A stretch of 64,000 nucleotides of DNA from Thereva unica (GCA_949987705.1 OX465283.1:134504101-134568100); one strand, 5' to 3'; counted from the stretch's first letter, positions 9,480 to 21,790 are shown. Translations and numbers: made by a program. Notes: a model not told the origin generated them from the letters alone.

Positions 9480-10662
9480 GCTAGCCTGTTGCGGTAGAAT
9501 AAGAAAGTTGAAAAGTTAAAAGATTGCTCACGGACATTACAATGAAGCACTATGTAGGAAGAGCGCGTTTATATAGTAAAGCAATCAAGTAACAAAGTTG
9601 ACTTACAATGAATCAAAACTTTACTAAAACGATTAATATTACCTCAACTATTATTTTTTCCAATGAACTGCATAAATCTTCGTTCTTAAGAAAAGATTTA
9701 TGACGTGCGTTATTACACGATTTCATATACAAGCTTAAAGTCAGCTTGAGCTTAGTTCCTTCCTGCAATTTTCCTTATCCACCCGACAGGATTAAAGCAG
9801 CTTCTGCTGGTCTCGGGGCTTTCATTTATCATTTTTCTGTTGTCTGTGGCTGCAAAATAAAGGAATTTTCCTTAATCAAGTTTTACGGGACATTTTATTG
9901 CTGCTCGTTCTTAACATAAAGGGACTTTGGGCAGCATTATTCATGCTTTTTTTCCATTGTTTAGTACCCAGAAAATTTATCGTCCTTATGAACACAGATT
10001 TAAATCTTTCTTCTTAAATAAATCCTTTAAATGAAATCTGCGATCATCAATTTTTGTCCGTGTTAATTGCTTTTTGACTATTCTTTAAGAAATTTAAGAT
10101 ATCATAAATTATGTTTGGGTTTTGGTTGATAAATAATTCCTTCATACTGTGATAATACTCGTAGTAATGTTACGAGCATTCCAGAGGCCTAAGTATTATA
10201 TTTGACTACATTGGATATTTTTTGTCTATTTAAGAGCTGCACTAGGGTATAATTATAAATTTGTATCCATTACGGCACAAGAAATATTTTGAGGATTAAT
10301 CGCCAAAAGGATTCTCTTTTCAATCTCCTACGAAACATTTTTTTTAACTTAAACTCGGTTGAGTTATCTTTGTCGGTTTGTCTTGTTGAGATTTTGGGGT
10401 TTAATCGCTGGGAAGAAATTACTTTCTTGATTATAATAGATAAATAATGTGACGATTAACCGTCAGAAAGGCAAAACTCAGTAGTACAGTTTGTACAATA
10501 TGTAGTAGTTTCTTTTTTATAATTTTATCTGGTATGTTTTTGTAAGCGCGATGTAAGACTTCCAAAATACTGTTAGAATAACTTTTTATTTGACTTCTAG
10601 TTCCATTACGGAATTGAAGATGAGATATCTTTGGTTATAGGCAACACGTAGTAATAATATCT
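9480..10662. other. AT-rich non-coding interval
   Basis: I see no gene, RNA gene or recognisable transposon here. Frames are all short and broken. It ends in a (TTC)n tract at about 10663-10680 that belongs to the tail of the neighbouring LINE copy. Confidence 0.5.
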
Positions 10663-11085
10663 TCTTCTTCTTCTTCTTCTTTAACCTCCTTTAATCCCTC
10701 ATGGGACATAGGGCGGAAACAGTTGCCCTCCAGCGGACTCTGTTTTGCGCGAAGCAAAGGTCGTCGTCGTGTTGTCCATCCGGTTCCGAGGCATTGTTTG
10801 CCGATTCGTAGCAATGGTATTTTTTATGGGAGCGGGCTGCTAACCCTCAGCCCAACCGACTTAAAACTCTGTTTTGTGGCGCAGAGAGCTCGCCATTCGC
10901 CCGTCTCCCGTTAGCTCCTTCCGAAGAAGTCCCCAGGGGGCACCGCGGGGAGGTGGGATTAGGACTTGCTAACAGGTCTGCTAGGTGTTCGTCTGCAGTG
11001 ACTTTTCTCGGGTCTTGACAGAAGTGACAAATCGGGTGCCACCACTTTCCGAGGTCTTTGTTAGCCGTTCGCCCCCCAGTAATAA
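10663..11085 (-). mobile_element. Internally deleted LINE copy, inverted to the next LINE
   Basis: Read on the minus strand, this begins at ~11085 with the same 5' leader as the LINE starting at 11222 (cggaggtggtggcacccg region, GGGAGCGGG…, TACGAATCGGCAAACAATG). It breaks off near 10760 and jumps to what looks like the 3' end: CTATGTCCCATGAGGGATTAAAGG, then (GAA)n. The endonuclease and RT are missing. Together with the next LINE it forms a head-to-head inverted repeat around 11086-11221. Confidence 0.7.
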
Positions 11086-13386
11086 TATAATCCCAGCATT
11101 TTTCATAGTAGCGTACTCAAGTGCTCCAATTCAAATTTCATTATTTTCCTTCAACTTGCATTGCAATCCATTTATTAATTGATGAGGTATACGGACGTTT
11201 ATCGTTCACCAGTTAGACTACTGTAGAAGGGGGTGAACGGCTAATAAAGACCTCGGAAGGTGGTGGCACCCGGTTTGTCACTTAGATCAAAACCCGAGGG
11301 AAGTCACTGCAGACGAACACCTTGCAGACCTGTTAGCAGGTCCTAATCCCACCTCCCCGCGGTGCCCCCTGGGTTACTTCTTCGGATGGAGCGAACGGGA
11401 GACGGGCGAATGGCGAGCAAAACAAAACAGAGTTTTAAGTCGGTTGGGCTGAGGGTCAGCAACCCGCTCCCATAAAAAATACCATTGCTACGAATCGGCA
11501 AACAATGCCTTGGAGCCGGAAGGACAACACGACGACGATCTTTTCTTTTCGAACAAGGACGCGAATCGGATCATGGAATGTGAGAACACTGCTTGCTGAG
11601 GGACGGCTAGATGTAGTCCTCAACGAGATGAATCGAAATAAAATCAAGATCATGGGACTTAGCGAGACCAGATGGCCCGATGCGGGCGAACGTATCTGCC
11701 CAAACGGTGAGTCCTTCTTATATTCTGGTAGAAACGAAACTAAAGGCCGTAGGAGTGGCGTTGGCGTGAGACTCACTAAAAAAGCCAGGTCCAGCCTCAT
11801 TAGCTGGTCACCAGTTTCTGAGAGGATTATTACCGTGCGTACCAGACTACGGTAGTCCAATGCTATGCTCCAACTGAAGACGCAGAAGATGACATCAAGG
11901 ACGAGTTCTATATGCGACTGAATGAGGTTTTTCGCTCTATTCCAAGGGGAGACATAATTGTATTAATGGGTGACTTAAACCCACAGATCGGCCGTGACAA
12001 CACCGGCCTTGAACACACAATTGGCAACCAAGGCCTAAGCCAAGTTACCAATAACAATGGTGAGCTTTTCGTTGACTTTTGTAGCTCCCACTAACTCATG
12101 GTAGGTGGAACTTACTTTTGTCACAATAATATTCACAAAAAACCTAGAGAGACTTACTTTTGTCACAAGAATATGTATACACAAAGAGACCTGCGTATCG
12201 CCCGATGGTAGAACGAGAAATCAGATAGATCACGTGGCCGTCAGCCGCAGATGGAGAATATTCTTGAGAATGTCAGGAGTTTCAGGGGAGCAGACACTGG
12301 AAGCGACCACCATTCGGTTGTATCAGCTATTCGCCTAAAAATCGCCGCAATCAGAAACGTAAAACACGATGCTAGAACCCGTACACGGTTTAGCGTAGAC
12401 CTTCTGCGGGAGAGCGTTAAAAAGCGAGAGTTTTCTGGAAATCTGCAAGAAATATTGAACCAGCAAACCGTTTCTGACGACAAAAATATTGAAGAACTGT
12501 GGAGTACGACAAGGCGCTATATTGACGGCTGCGGAAACGAGCATCGGTTATATCCAAAGGAACCAGCAACACTGGATCTCGGACACAACCTGGCAAAAAA
12601 TAGAACGCAGAAGGGCCCTCAAAAATAACGTAAACTCTACAAGCGACCCGGAAAGACGTTATCAACTTCAACGGGAATACTCCCAATTACACCGGGAGGT
12701 AAAGAGAAATGTCCGGCGTGATAGAAGGCAGCAGCTAAATGAGCTCGCAGAAAAAGCGGAAAACGCGGCAAACACAGGCAACAGTAAGGTGCTGTACCAA
12801 ATCACTAAACAGCTCTCGGGAAAGCACTGTACTTAAAAGCATGCCGTTAAGAGTGCGGATGGAAGGCTGCTGGGCAGCAACGAGGAGCAACTCCAAAGAT
12901 GGAGAGATTACTTCTTCGCCCCCCTGAATGGTACACTTACACAGGAGCCTCAGGAAAACAGCAACAATGCACAGCCAATAAGAATCGCCACTCGGGCCCC
13001 ATCCAAGACGGAAATAGTAACCGCAATTCATGCGATGGCCAATAGTAAATCAACTGGGAAAGGTGGCATCTCGCCAGAATTGTTAAAAGCCGACTCAAGC
13101 CTCATAGCAGATGCGCTTCAGCCAATCCTAGAAATAGCATGGAACACCTGTACCTTTCCGGAGGATTGGACGGAAGGTATCATAGTCAAAATACCAAAAA
13201 AGGGGGACCTAACAATATGCGAAAACTGGAGAGGTATCTGTTTATTATATACTGTGGGTAAAATGTGTGGTTAAGAGAGGCAGAAGGCCGAAGCAGGCTG
13301 GATTCAGAAAGGGCCGCTCCTACATACATATTCAAATCTTGCAAATCATAGTGAAGCAGTGTACTGAATTACGATCCCCCTGTACC

Positions 13387-13800
13387 CAAAGTCTAGTAAT
13401 AACAAGTCTTTCATCTTCATACAAAAATTTCCTACCGTTGGTTGTGTGCGTGCATATATGAACATCACTGCTGAGCAAAACTCAACGCATACTTCGTGAA
13501 CTCGGCCAGACAAAGCCAGATTCTCTCTTTACGATAAAGTATACAGAACAGAAAAGGAAAGAAAATTGAATCAGCTGTTTTCTTTCATAAATCAAAACAA
13601 ACGAGCAAATATGCACCAATACATCCCCATATAAACTCATAAAATTTTCCGACTTATGGTTGTATTCCAGCGCGTATAAAAATGTTGCATTCTCTCTCTG
13701 ATAGCCTGACATCGTCATTTGAAAAACTTGTGCATGCAGCTGTTCGCCTTTCACTCATTAACCATATGAAGATGAAAGACTTGTTAATTTCTAGACTTTG
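13387..13800. mobile_element. hAT-type MITE (414 bp), 8-bp TSD
   Basis: The TIR is CAAAGTCTAG at the left and CTAGACTTTG at the right, with similarity extending ~35 bp inward (AACAAGTCTTTCATCTTCAT). It is flanked by an exact 8-bp duplication CCTGTACC (13379-13386 and 13801-13808). An 8-bp duplication with a CA..G-type end fits the hAT superfamily. It splits the LINE RT between the primer-grip side and the FDS motif. The same family ends occur at 54251-56294. Confidence 0.87.
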
Positions 13801-13860
13801 CCTGTACCTTGCTTTCGTATACTATGAGAAAACGTTCGACTCCGCCCATAGTAGCTTTAT

Positions 13861-14414
13861 CCCAGCAAACAATTCTTATCTTCTGGAATACAGAAAGCGA
13901 TTCGCCATCGAAGATATCTCTATCTTCTGGGATATCGTCTTGACTGCACCGGAAGATAGTTTCGTTGGGAGAAAATGGTCCGCCAATGCGATACCCCCAG
14001 AAGAGATCCATGCGTAACAACAAGGCAATAATAATGCGAATTGCGAGAGGGAGAAGAAAGCGAATTGAGGAACTCTCGCTGAAGGGAATTGTTTTCGTAT
14101 CGCGTGGAGGATAAGAATTCGATACTTACTGTGTTAGAAGGAAGAAAAGCATAAATATTTCTTCTTTCTGATATGTTCGCAATAGAATGACATCGTTTTC
14201 TTATCGTAAGGAGGAGAAAACGAGAATAAATATCTCCCTTTTCTTCCTATTATCGCCAGAACGAATTGAATTCTTTTCGAATTTTAATCGTCCTTACAAT
14301 ATCATTCAGAATATAAAAATATAACAAAATTACGATAAATTTTACATCCGGAAGATATCGCTTTGTTACGCTCTTTTATCGTGCGATAAACTTTACTCCA
14401 AATTGTTTGCTGGG
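13861..14414. mobile_element. TIR element (554 bp) in LINE RT
   Basis: The exact 14-bp terminal inverted repeat is CCCAGCAAACAATT. It lies between RT codons: removing it with one copy of the 2-bp AT duplication leaves an open RT reading across the junction. The interior is purine-rich (GAGAGGGAGAAGAAAG…) with no transposase. The superfamily is not assigned. Confidence 0.75.
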
Positions 14415-14590
14415 ATATGGCAATCGCTACGGCGAAGTGGACTGCCTGATAAAATAATAGAATTGATAAAAGCCCTATACAGCAATTCCAAATACTGAGT
14501 TCTCCATTATGGAAAATTATCCGACAGCTGTGAGGTGACTTCAAGCGTACGACAAGGATGCCTACTTTCGCTATGACTGTTTCTTATGCC

Positions 14591-15085
14591 GCGTACACAC
14601 CAGGCCAACGAAAGCCAACGAATGGGATTCGCTAACGTTCGTTGGTTCTGTGTGGACGGTTTAGCGAAAGCCAACGAAGATTCGTTGGCGTTCGCTTGCA
14701 ACCCGTAGCGTGGCGGTAACATCAAAGGAAACAACCCATTTGAGCGAATGTGGTGTGGACGGGCATCGAAGTTTAACCAACGATTGACAGGCTCGAAGGC
14801 CGAAATTTTAAGAATTTGACGTTTATGGATTTTGTTGCATTTTATAGAAGATATAGTTTTAGTGACGTTTAAGAAGTTTAAGTTTCATTAAGGTATACGA
14901 AACTAGATATAATGATTTCTTTGTCGTCATCCGTAGCCCTCTTCGATGCAACTAAACCAAATACCCGTCCCAACGAACGTTTGCTAAACCAACAAATGCT
15001 TATGGACGTATCTCCGAACGCGGACGAACGTGAGGTAGCCAATGTCGAATGTCGTTGTTGGCCTTCGTTGGGCCGGTGTGTACCC
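14591..15085. mobile_element. TIR element (~495 bp) in LINE RT
   Basis: Left end GTACACACCAGGCCAACGAA and right end (opposite strand) GTACACACCGGCCCAACGAA are inverted repeats. Several further AGCCAACGAA-like motifs lie just inside each end. The element separates the RT motif SVRQGCLLS from FDYADD. I found no clean target-site duplication. Confidence 0.72.
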
Positions 15086-15380
15086 AGCATTATAGGAATT
15101 CGGTGCTCTAGATAGTGAAACAGGCGGCATACAATGGGGTTTGGACCTATGGTTTTCGACTACGCGGATGACAACTGTTTGCTGGCCTACAGACATAAGG
15201 ACCTCAAAAACGTGTTAAACAATTTGGCAACAGGCTTAAGGTTGAATCCGAATAAAGCCAAAGAAATGCGGATAAATGCAAACACCCTTGAACGAACTGT
15301 AATGAATAGCCGTGACGTGGGGCTGGTAAAAAAACAGTTTTTGATTGAGTTTTTAGCCAAAAAGTACTTTTTGGCGGCTT

Positions 15381-17795
15381 TGACCTTGATCAACTTTCAA
15401 AGGGTTAACGGGTTTTTGAAAGAACTAAAGTTGTAGAGAATTTCATAGTCAACTATCTATAGAAACCGAGATACATGGAAAACTCGGGAAAACGCGATAT
15501 CGACGGCAGCCATATTTTTTTTGTGATCCCTAAATTATTTTCTTAAAAAGCCACAAGGAAGCTATGACCAATTTTCAGCCATTTTGGAGTTTTGTCTCTA
15601 AAATGCTAATTTCCCCGGACTATGAGTAACAAAAAAACTACTGATTACGCTTTCGACGAAAAAAATCAGCCTTTTTACTCAAAAAGTTTCAAAATCCCGC
15701 TTTACGCGAAAAAATCTGGCAACACTGCTATTTATACACCAGGACCTGGTTAAGAACACGTTTGGTCACCGTAATAATAACCGGGCAGTGCAAACAAATA
15801 ATATCTATTCTATATTGTTTTTTGAGACATGTTTCCATTAAGGCAGATCATTTTTCTAAAAATAAGTAAGGGCTATGAAAAACACATCTGATCCATGATT
15901 GTCTTATTGTTTCATTTTAATATATTTGTTATATCTGAGATGAAAATAGAATCTCGTCTCATTTCATCTAACTAAAACCCCATCAGTTTTATGTAGAGTG
16001 ATCGTACCATCTTTTGCGGATCCATATCATCGTTATTCAGTCATTTTAATTGAACAATCATTATTATATTATATAAGAACAGTACAAAAACTTTTCGTTA
16101 CTCACATGAAGGTATTTTATCAAATCTTGCTGACGCTGGTACATAAAAATTCATCTGATGTCGTCCACCTCTTGGGAGACTTCCGTTAGATTAAAGCAAA
16201 AAGATTTCCTAGAAACAAAAACAAACTAAAACTTGTGTCATAGCATCTCAGTAAGCACAAAAAAGTTGGACATACCTGTGATAGTTACTTTGACACGATG
16301 ACCTTAATATGTGTCATCACTAAAAATTATGTGAACCCATGGCATTTGTCCTTATTTAAGAAGCACCTGACTTCCTCATACCTTCCACAAGCGTTAGTAA
16401 GCCATCAAAGTTGGTCTAAAAACACTTTCTATCTTAAATCGGAAATTTCCCTGTTCCGATCATTTAACTATGAAAAAAAAAATTGAAAGTCAAAGTCAAC
16501 AGGGAAAAATTCGCGATCAATCAGTAAAAGTCCGAGTAAAACAGTCGCAAAAAAACTGGTTCATGTGGGTACTCAGGTGTACTCAGGTGGAAGAACTAGA
16601 GTTCAAGACCGTACCTAAAAACTTTTACGCCGTTAAGCGGCTAAACATGGTCATTACATAATTGAAAATCTTCGAACTGATTCATTTCGTGCTTCGCATA
16701 GCCCACGTACCCGGGGGAATCGAATGGTCTTCTAATTAGTATCCAAAAATTTGGCAATTTGGACTAGAAAGAAATCAATTAAAATGAAAGCAATAAATTT
16801 TGAGAAAATTGAAGCGAAAGCGTTTGCTCAGCCCCTCCGCATCCGTCAACTTCACGCTGAGCCCGTTTGTTTTTATCTCCTGGGTATCTTTAATTTGCGG
16901 CAACATGCCCGAGCTAGAAGCAAAAGTTTTCTTCTGAGAACAGGTGAGCTCGAAATTATGATTGGGTTAAAGGTGTTTTTTATACCGAGTACTAGATGCT
17001 GTACTAGCGCGCATTCCACTCACTCATCAACTCGTCACGCCTCGAGGAGAGCAACTTTGAATGCTGTCACTTAGCAAAGCACTTTCAAAGAAGCTTTGTA
17101 GCGGCAGCCGAAGAGAGTGTTAATTTTCGACTTAGGGCCCAGCTGTCTTGGCATAATAAGTAGACTTTGATTTCCATTGATCGTGGCCATTTCATTATGA
17201 AAGATACCAAAGCCGGCTCCGCAGGCACGAAATTTGTAGAAAGGGTTCAAACTATGGTAATTGGTTGAATTGAAAACTGGATGAATACGCCAAAGCAGAA
17301 TCGCTGTTTATTATTAAATTACGTGCAATTAAAGGAATTTGGAATATACTTGGATTTAATTAGACTTTCTTAATTAAAAATAATTAAGTATCGCTTTAAT
17401 AATCTTTTAGTCGTGCACTATTAGTGCGCAGTGATTCACCTTTTTTTAGAATAGAATAGGATTATTATGCTAGTCCGGGGAAATTAGTAAAAAAACAGCA
17501 CGAAAGGAGACAAAACTCGAAAATAACTGAAAATTGGTACGCAGCCTGCTTGGGACATTTTAAGAAATCAATTTCGGAATCCAAAAAAAAATAAATAAAT
17601 AAGACATGGCCGCCGGAGATATCGCGTTTGCCAGAGTTTTCCATGTATCTCGGTTTCTATAGGTCATAGAACCCCCTGCGAGGGCCCAAAATGTTGACAA
17701 TGATCAATGACAATGACAATGATTCTCTACAACTATAGTTCTTACAAAAAAGTTAACCCGATTAACCCTTTGAAAGTAATTCAAGGTCAAAGTTT
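15381..17795. repeat. Inverted repeat pair flanking ~1.8 kb
   Basis: The left arm, about 15381-15640, contains TTTCAAAGGGTTAA, AAACCGAGATACATGGAAAA and AATTTCCCCGGACTA. The right arm, about 17460-17795, carries the reverse complements in mirror order. The right arm has an extra ~50-bp GACAATGA-rich insertion. The arms are diverged by substitutions and small indels. This may be a decayed TIR transposon or two opposed copies of one repeat. The interior (15641-17459) shows only short frames and no recognisable gene. Confidence 0.6.
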
Positions 17796-17819
17796 TGTTG
17801 GCCAAAATTTCACTCGCTA

Positions 17820-18400
17820 CCCAGATAAAAGGATGCTACTTGTCGCAACCTTTCATTTGATACCCATACCGAGTGGCTTTTAAAGAGGAAGGTAATCTGC
17901 CATTTGTGTTGGCCGCCATTTGGGATTTGGAATGACGCCACGGCACTAATTGTATTTTATTTTTCATACCTTTTCATTTGATACCCATATTGGTGGTCGG
18001 GGAACATAATTGCAAAATTCGGCCGTCATCTTGGAACTGCTATGTTAATTGCTTTACAAAATGGTGCTATTGCATTGTCACGCAAACTATGCATATGTGC
18101 AAAATTTCAAGTTGACAGCTTATATTTTCCATTATGTCTTTCGCCATCTTGTATTGGCAGCCATTTTTAATTTTAAATGATGCCACACAGCTAATTGTAT
18201 TCTACTGGTAATACCTTTTCAGTTGATACTCATATCGGGGATCGGGAATCGCGATTGCGAAATTCGCCCGCCATCTTGGAGCAGACATCTTGTTTTTTTT
18301 ACTAAAATATCAAATAGAATTGTCACGCAAACTATACATTTGGGAAGAATTTGGGGTTAATCGGTTCGATGAAAGCTGGTCAAAATCCAGTTGAAAGAGG
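17820..18400 (-). repeat. GGGTATCAAATGAAAGG-family repeat, locus 2 (inverted)
   Basis: Units read CCTTTCATTTGATACCCATA on the plus strand near 17855 and 17965, with a diverged unit near 18215. They are interleaved with GGCCGCCATTT and GCAAAATTTCAAG motifs, as in locus 1. Orientation is opposite to 7190-7790. It ends in lead-in matches (TTGTCACGCAAACTATACAT) near 18320. It is non-coding. Confidence 0.7.
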
Positions 18401-18851
18401 TGTAGAACGCATAAAATTGTGAAAAATCGTACTAACTAATTAATTAAAACAAGACCTATTTAAAATATCGGAAAACGGAAACCTTTAGGCACTATAGAGA
18501 AAATTATAATAAACAAATTCCTGCATTTAACCGAAAAACATTAACGCCCTGCCGCTTAAGCATAGATATATTTGTGAATGACAAAACTTAGAAAAATGCA
18601 AATAATTTCTTTCATATGAAGGTTCATCCCTTCTTTCATCCCTTTTAAGCTTTTTTTCACGAAAAAAATTCGGGGGTATCGTGCAGGTACAAAAATCACG
18701 AACGTCGTTTAAACAAAAAAAAAACGGTTCGACCTAATTTTATGAAAATCTTTTCAGATCATATTTTCGTTAATACTCTTCAAACGACACCTCAACGAAT
18801 TCGGTATCTATTTAGTACGCGCGATATCGCGCAGGAAAAAATGACCACATA
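18401..18851. other. Non-coding interval
   Basis: AT-rich sequence between the repeat array and the mariner element. I see no gene or repeat family that I recognise. Confidence 0.45.
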
Positions 18852-19793
18852 CGAGGTATATATACCGTATATTTCAAAATTATTCTACAACTCTTCCATC
18901 CCCTTCAAAGTAGTCCCATTTGCAGATATACAAAGTAGTCCCCTTTTGCAGCTATACAACGATTCCAGCGTGTTTTCCATGCTTCGTAACATTTCTGGAA
19001 CGCTTCGACTGGGATGTCCGCGAGTTCCCTCGTCACGGCCGCCTGGACGTCCTCAATTGACTCAAAATGGGTTCCTTTGACCACCGGGTCGTATTGAAAA
19101 AACCAGCTCTCATCGCCTGTAATAACTCGATCAAGCAGCGTGGGATCGTTTTCCACTTGTTCCAAACAGTCTTCTGCGACGGTCATTCGATGCTGCTTTT
19201 CCTCCTGAGAAAGATTTCTTGGAACCATCTTCGCGCACAACTTTCTCATCCCTAAATCGTCGGTTAAAATTTGTCTGACTGTTTCACGGTTCATACCCAG
19301 TTCCGACGCCAACATTGGAACTGTTAAACGCCGATATCCACGGATCAGGGCGCGCAAACGCTGCGCATTCGTGTCAGTCCGCACCTCGACTGGTCTCCCG
19401 CTCCGCGCTTCGTCTTCCACGCTTTCACGCCCCTCCTTAAACTCTTTATGCCATCGAAACACCTGGGCACGACTAAGAGCACTATCACCTTGCACTTTTA
19501 CAATTTTAGCATACGTTTCCGAAGCTGTTTCGCCCAATTTGACGTAAAATTTTATCGCGACGCGTTATTCTTGATTTCGTTTTTCCATTTTCGTGACGAG
19601 CACCACGAACACACGTTTACTCAACACGACAGAGCAGGCGAACTAAGAGAGCAAGCTAGAGCGATGGCAAATATATCAATGGAGAGGGGAAGTATGCCGA
19701 GAGAAGGGAAAGGGAATTTCAAGGTCGCAGGATTACCACAATCGCGGCAATATAATCATATAATCAGTCTCATTACTTAATTGTCACACCTCG
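18852..19793 (-). mobile_element. mariner element with internal deletion
   Basis: The element is bounded by TA dinucleotides (18850-18851 and 19794-19795). The terminal repeat CGAGGTGTGACAATTAAG is clear on the right (minus-strand start). The left end keeps only CGAGGTAT and has diverged. It encodes the deleted transposase at 18905-19537. At ~942 bp it is shorter than the usual ~1.3 kb, matching the deletion. Confidence 0.82.
18905..19537 (-). pseudogene. mariner transposase, catalytic core deleted
   Basis: This is a 210-codon frame against roughly 340-350 for a full mariner transposase. The N-terminal paired HTH part is present (RAQVFRWHKEFKEGRESVED, then GRPVEVRT and LTVPMLASELGMNRETVRQI). 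The first catalytic-Asp motif VITGDESWFFQYDP lies near residues 138-151. The protein then jumps straight to the C-terminal tail (IEDVQAAVTRELADIPVEAFQKCYEAW). The region holding the second Asp and the third acidic residue is missing, so it cannot transpose. DNA binding by the HTH part could remain. The deletion keeps the frame. Confidence 0.88.
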
Positions 19794-19795
19794 TA

Positions 19796-20188
19796 CGTAC
19801 GAACACATACTTCTCAAATTTTTCTTAAAATGCTATTGGGACTAAGGGCGGCGCTTTGACAGGTGCAGATGGTGCACTTGCACCGGGCGCATTTGTCGGT
19901 TTCAAGAAACTCCTCTTTAATTGCCCTTTTTTTACAGGCCTCAGTTCAATAAAGTTCAATTTAATTCGTATAAGTGGCCTCACCGGCTGGCATGTTCAGA
20001 TCATGCTTGAAACTTTCTCGCCAGAAGTTAGAAATGCAAAAGCGCACTGGAATGTATTCCATTATTCCAGCTTATTACTCTCTTTTGAGCGAGCTTTTAC
20101 CTTCAATCTCAATTTATGTTTTGTTGAGCGTACTCAGGCTTTATTTTTCCTGAATTCAATATATGAAACTGTATGGGAACTCCGGGAA
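19796..20188. other. Non-coding interval
   Basis: No gene is recognised. A 133-codon frame (19856-20257) has no family motif and runs into the poly-(TTTA) tail of the adjacent LINE, so I do not call it. Confidence 0.45.
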
Positions 20189-20520
20189 AAATTTATTTAT
20201 TATTTATTTATTTATTTTGACAAACAAGGCACACTTAAATCTAAGTACACTTTTTAACATTTTAGCTTAAATTAATTATCACATTAGGATTAATTAAGAT
20301 CCAAAACTTTGAGCCTATCCGTATAGTGTGAAATACTTTGATAATTGGCGGGGTTATATAGATTTCTAAGTGCAAACAGGATAATTTTTTTTTAATGGAT
20401 TCTGTCCTGTTGCTACTGGCGTGAAATATGGGATCCCAGACAGGGCATGCGTATTCCAGAATTGGGCGGACCAGTGAGCAGAAAAGAGTTTTTGTGACCA
20501 AGATTTTTTTTTGTGGCAAG
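20189..20520 (-). pseudogene. LINE RT C-terminal fragment with (AAAT)n tail
   Basis: On the minus strand the motif LVRPILEYACPVWDP is typical of the region after the RT domain of jockey/CR1-like LINEs. It is followed by the 3' end and a (TTTA)n tract (plus strand) near 20190-20220. It is 5'-truncated, as LINE copies often are. Confidence 0.7.
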
Positions 20521-20578
20521 ATGAAGCTTAGGAGTCACCCTTTGAACTACTAGTCCGTCATGTCGTACAAGTCATGGT

Positions 20579-21790
20579 TCAATGAGTAGTAGTAAGCTCT
20601 AAAGGATAGATGGGATAGGATAGGTTAGGAGTCTGGAGGGTGCATGAATAGATGTCGGTGAACCTTGCGTTTGAACTCTGAGATTTTATATGAGCTCGGA
20701 AACACCGACTGCGAGGAGATTTCCACAATCGAGTTGTTCTATTTATAAACGAACTGCTAAACCGCAATGTGCGTGAAGGAGGCTGCATGGCAAAGGGGTG
20801 AGCCGAGTTGGCTAGTCTTGTGTTGCGGGAAAAAAGTTGCCGTGTAGGCAGGAGGTCCTGAATTTCAGTGGAGCAGTCGCGATGATAATAGCGGTAAAAC
20901 TTGCTGAGCGCTGCTACATTTCTATGGTGGCTTAAAGGATCGATGGAGGAGCAAAGGGTGCTAACGCTAATGAGTTTGATGGCGCGGTTTTGCACCTTGT
21001 ATAGCCAAGCCAAGGTGGTTTTAGGTGCGCCCGCCCAGATATATGAATTGTATTCAAGGCGGGGCCGAATGTAGGACCTGTGGATTGTAGCCAGGGCAGC
21101 TGGATGAAAGAAAAACTTGCATCTCTTAAGGAAGCCGAGGCACTGATACGCTTGTTTGGTGACTTGGAGTGTGTGGCGCAGATCGTTGGATAAAGTCACG
21201 CCGAGGATGTTAAAATATGGATCAGCTGTTATATTATCCTTGCCCACTGAAATGGAGGGAAGGTTGGTGCAGGTTTTGGAGTGAGAGTTGGACTCAACGC
21301 CATCCAATACTACCTTAATTGAACGGCCAGAAAGAAAGCTCTCAATCCAGTTCCTTAGAACTGAGTCGATACCAATAGCTTGGAGTTTAGACTGCAGAAC
21401 GGGATGCCAGACCAGACTCACCGAAGCCATGGATGCTTTGGTTGATGTTTTCAGTCAGACACACAAGAAGGTCGCCAGTAGACTGCCTGTCGTGAATAAT
21501 TTGGTTAGATTCTAGATATTTCATCAGCCTTCTATTGATTATGGTCTCCATAATTTTGGAGATAACAGAAGTTATTGCTATTGGGCGGTAGTTTAAAGAG
21601 TCGCTGGCTTCATATTTTTTGGGAATGGGCTGAACATGAGATAGTTTCCAAGAGTTGGGATAAACTCCGGAGAAATATGACACGGCAAAAAGTTTGCGTA
21701 GTGGTTTAGCCAATGGTGAGGCACATTTCTTGAGTATCATATATGGAAAAAACGTGGGGCGCATACATGATTGATGCGAATGATCTCTCA
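20579..21790 (-). pseudogene. LINE reverse transcriptase remnant lacking the YADD block
   Basis: Two overlapping minus-strand frames form one decayed RT. The upstream part (21387-21791) has PIPKKYEASDSLNYRPIAIT and IIHDRQSTGDLL. The downstream part (20579-21430) has WIESFLSGRSIKVVLDG, then NILGVTLSNDL and HRSYIRPRLEYNSYIWAGA. The stretch between VVLDG and NILGV is too short: the core with the catalytic YADD is absent. There is also a frameshift near 21400. The clade is not assigned. Confidence 0.8.

Larger units (their letters stand above)
11222..15330 (+). mobile_element. APE-type non-LTR retrotransposon (LINE), fragmented by three MITEs
   Basis: The 5' leader runs 11222-11500. Endonuclease sequence follows: GSWNVRTLLAEGRLD and GLSETRW at ~11570-11690, GDLNPQIG near 11960, QIDHVAVSRR near 12225 and GSDHHSVVS near 12300. 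The linker and RT then follow: STGKGGISPELLKADSS near 13050, IPKKGDLTICENWRGICLL near 13195, QAGFRKGRS near 13300, LAFVYYEKTFDS near 13810, SVRQGCLLS near 14550 and FDYADDNCLL near 15155. Several frameshifts and stops make it a pseudogene. RT is split by TIR insertions at 13387-13800, 13861-14414 and 14591-15085. It could belong to one of several APE-type LINE clades; I do not assign one. Confidence 0.85.

Noticed and set aside
16751..17074. 107-codon frame as a host gene
   Set aside because: No recognisable motif, unusual composition, and located inside an inverted-repeat structure.
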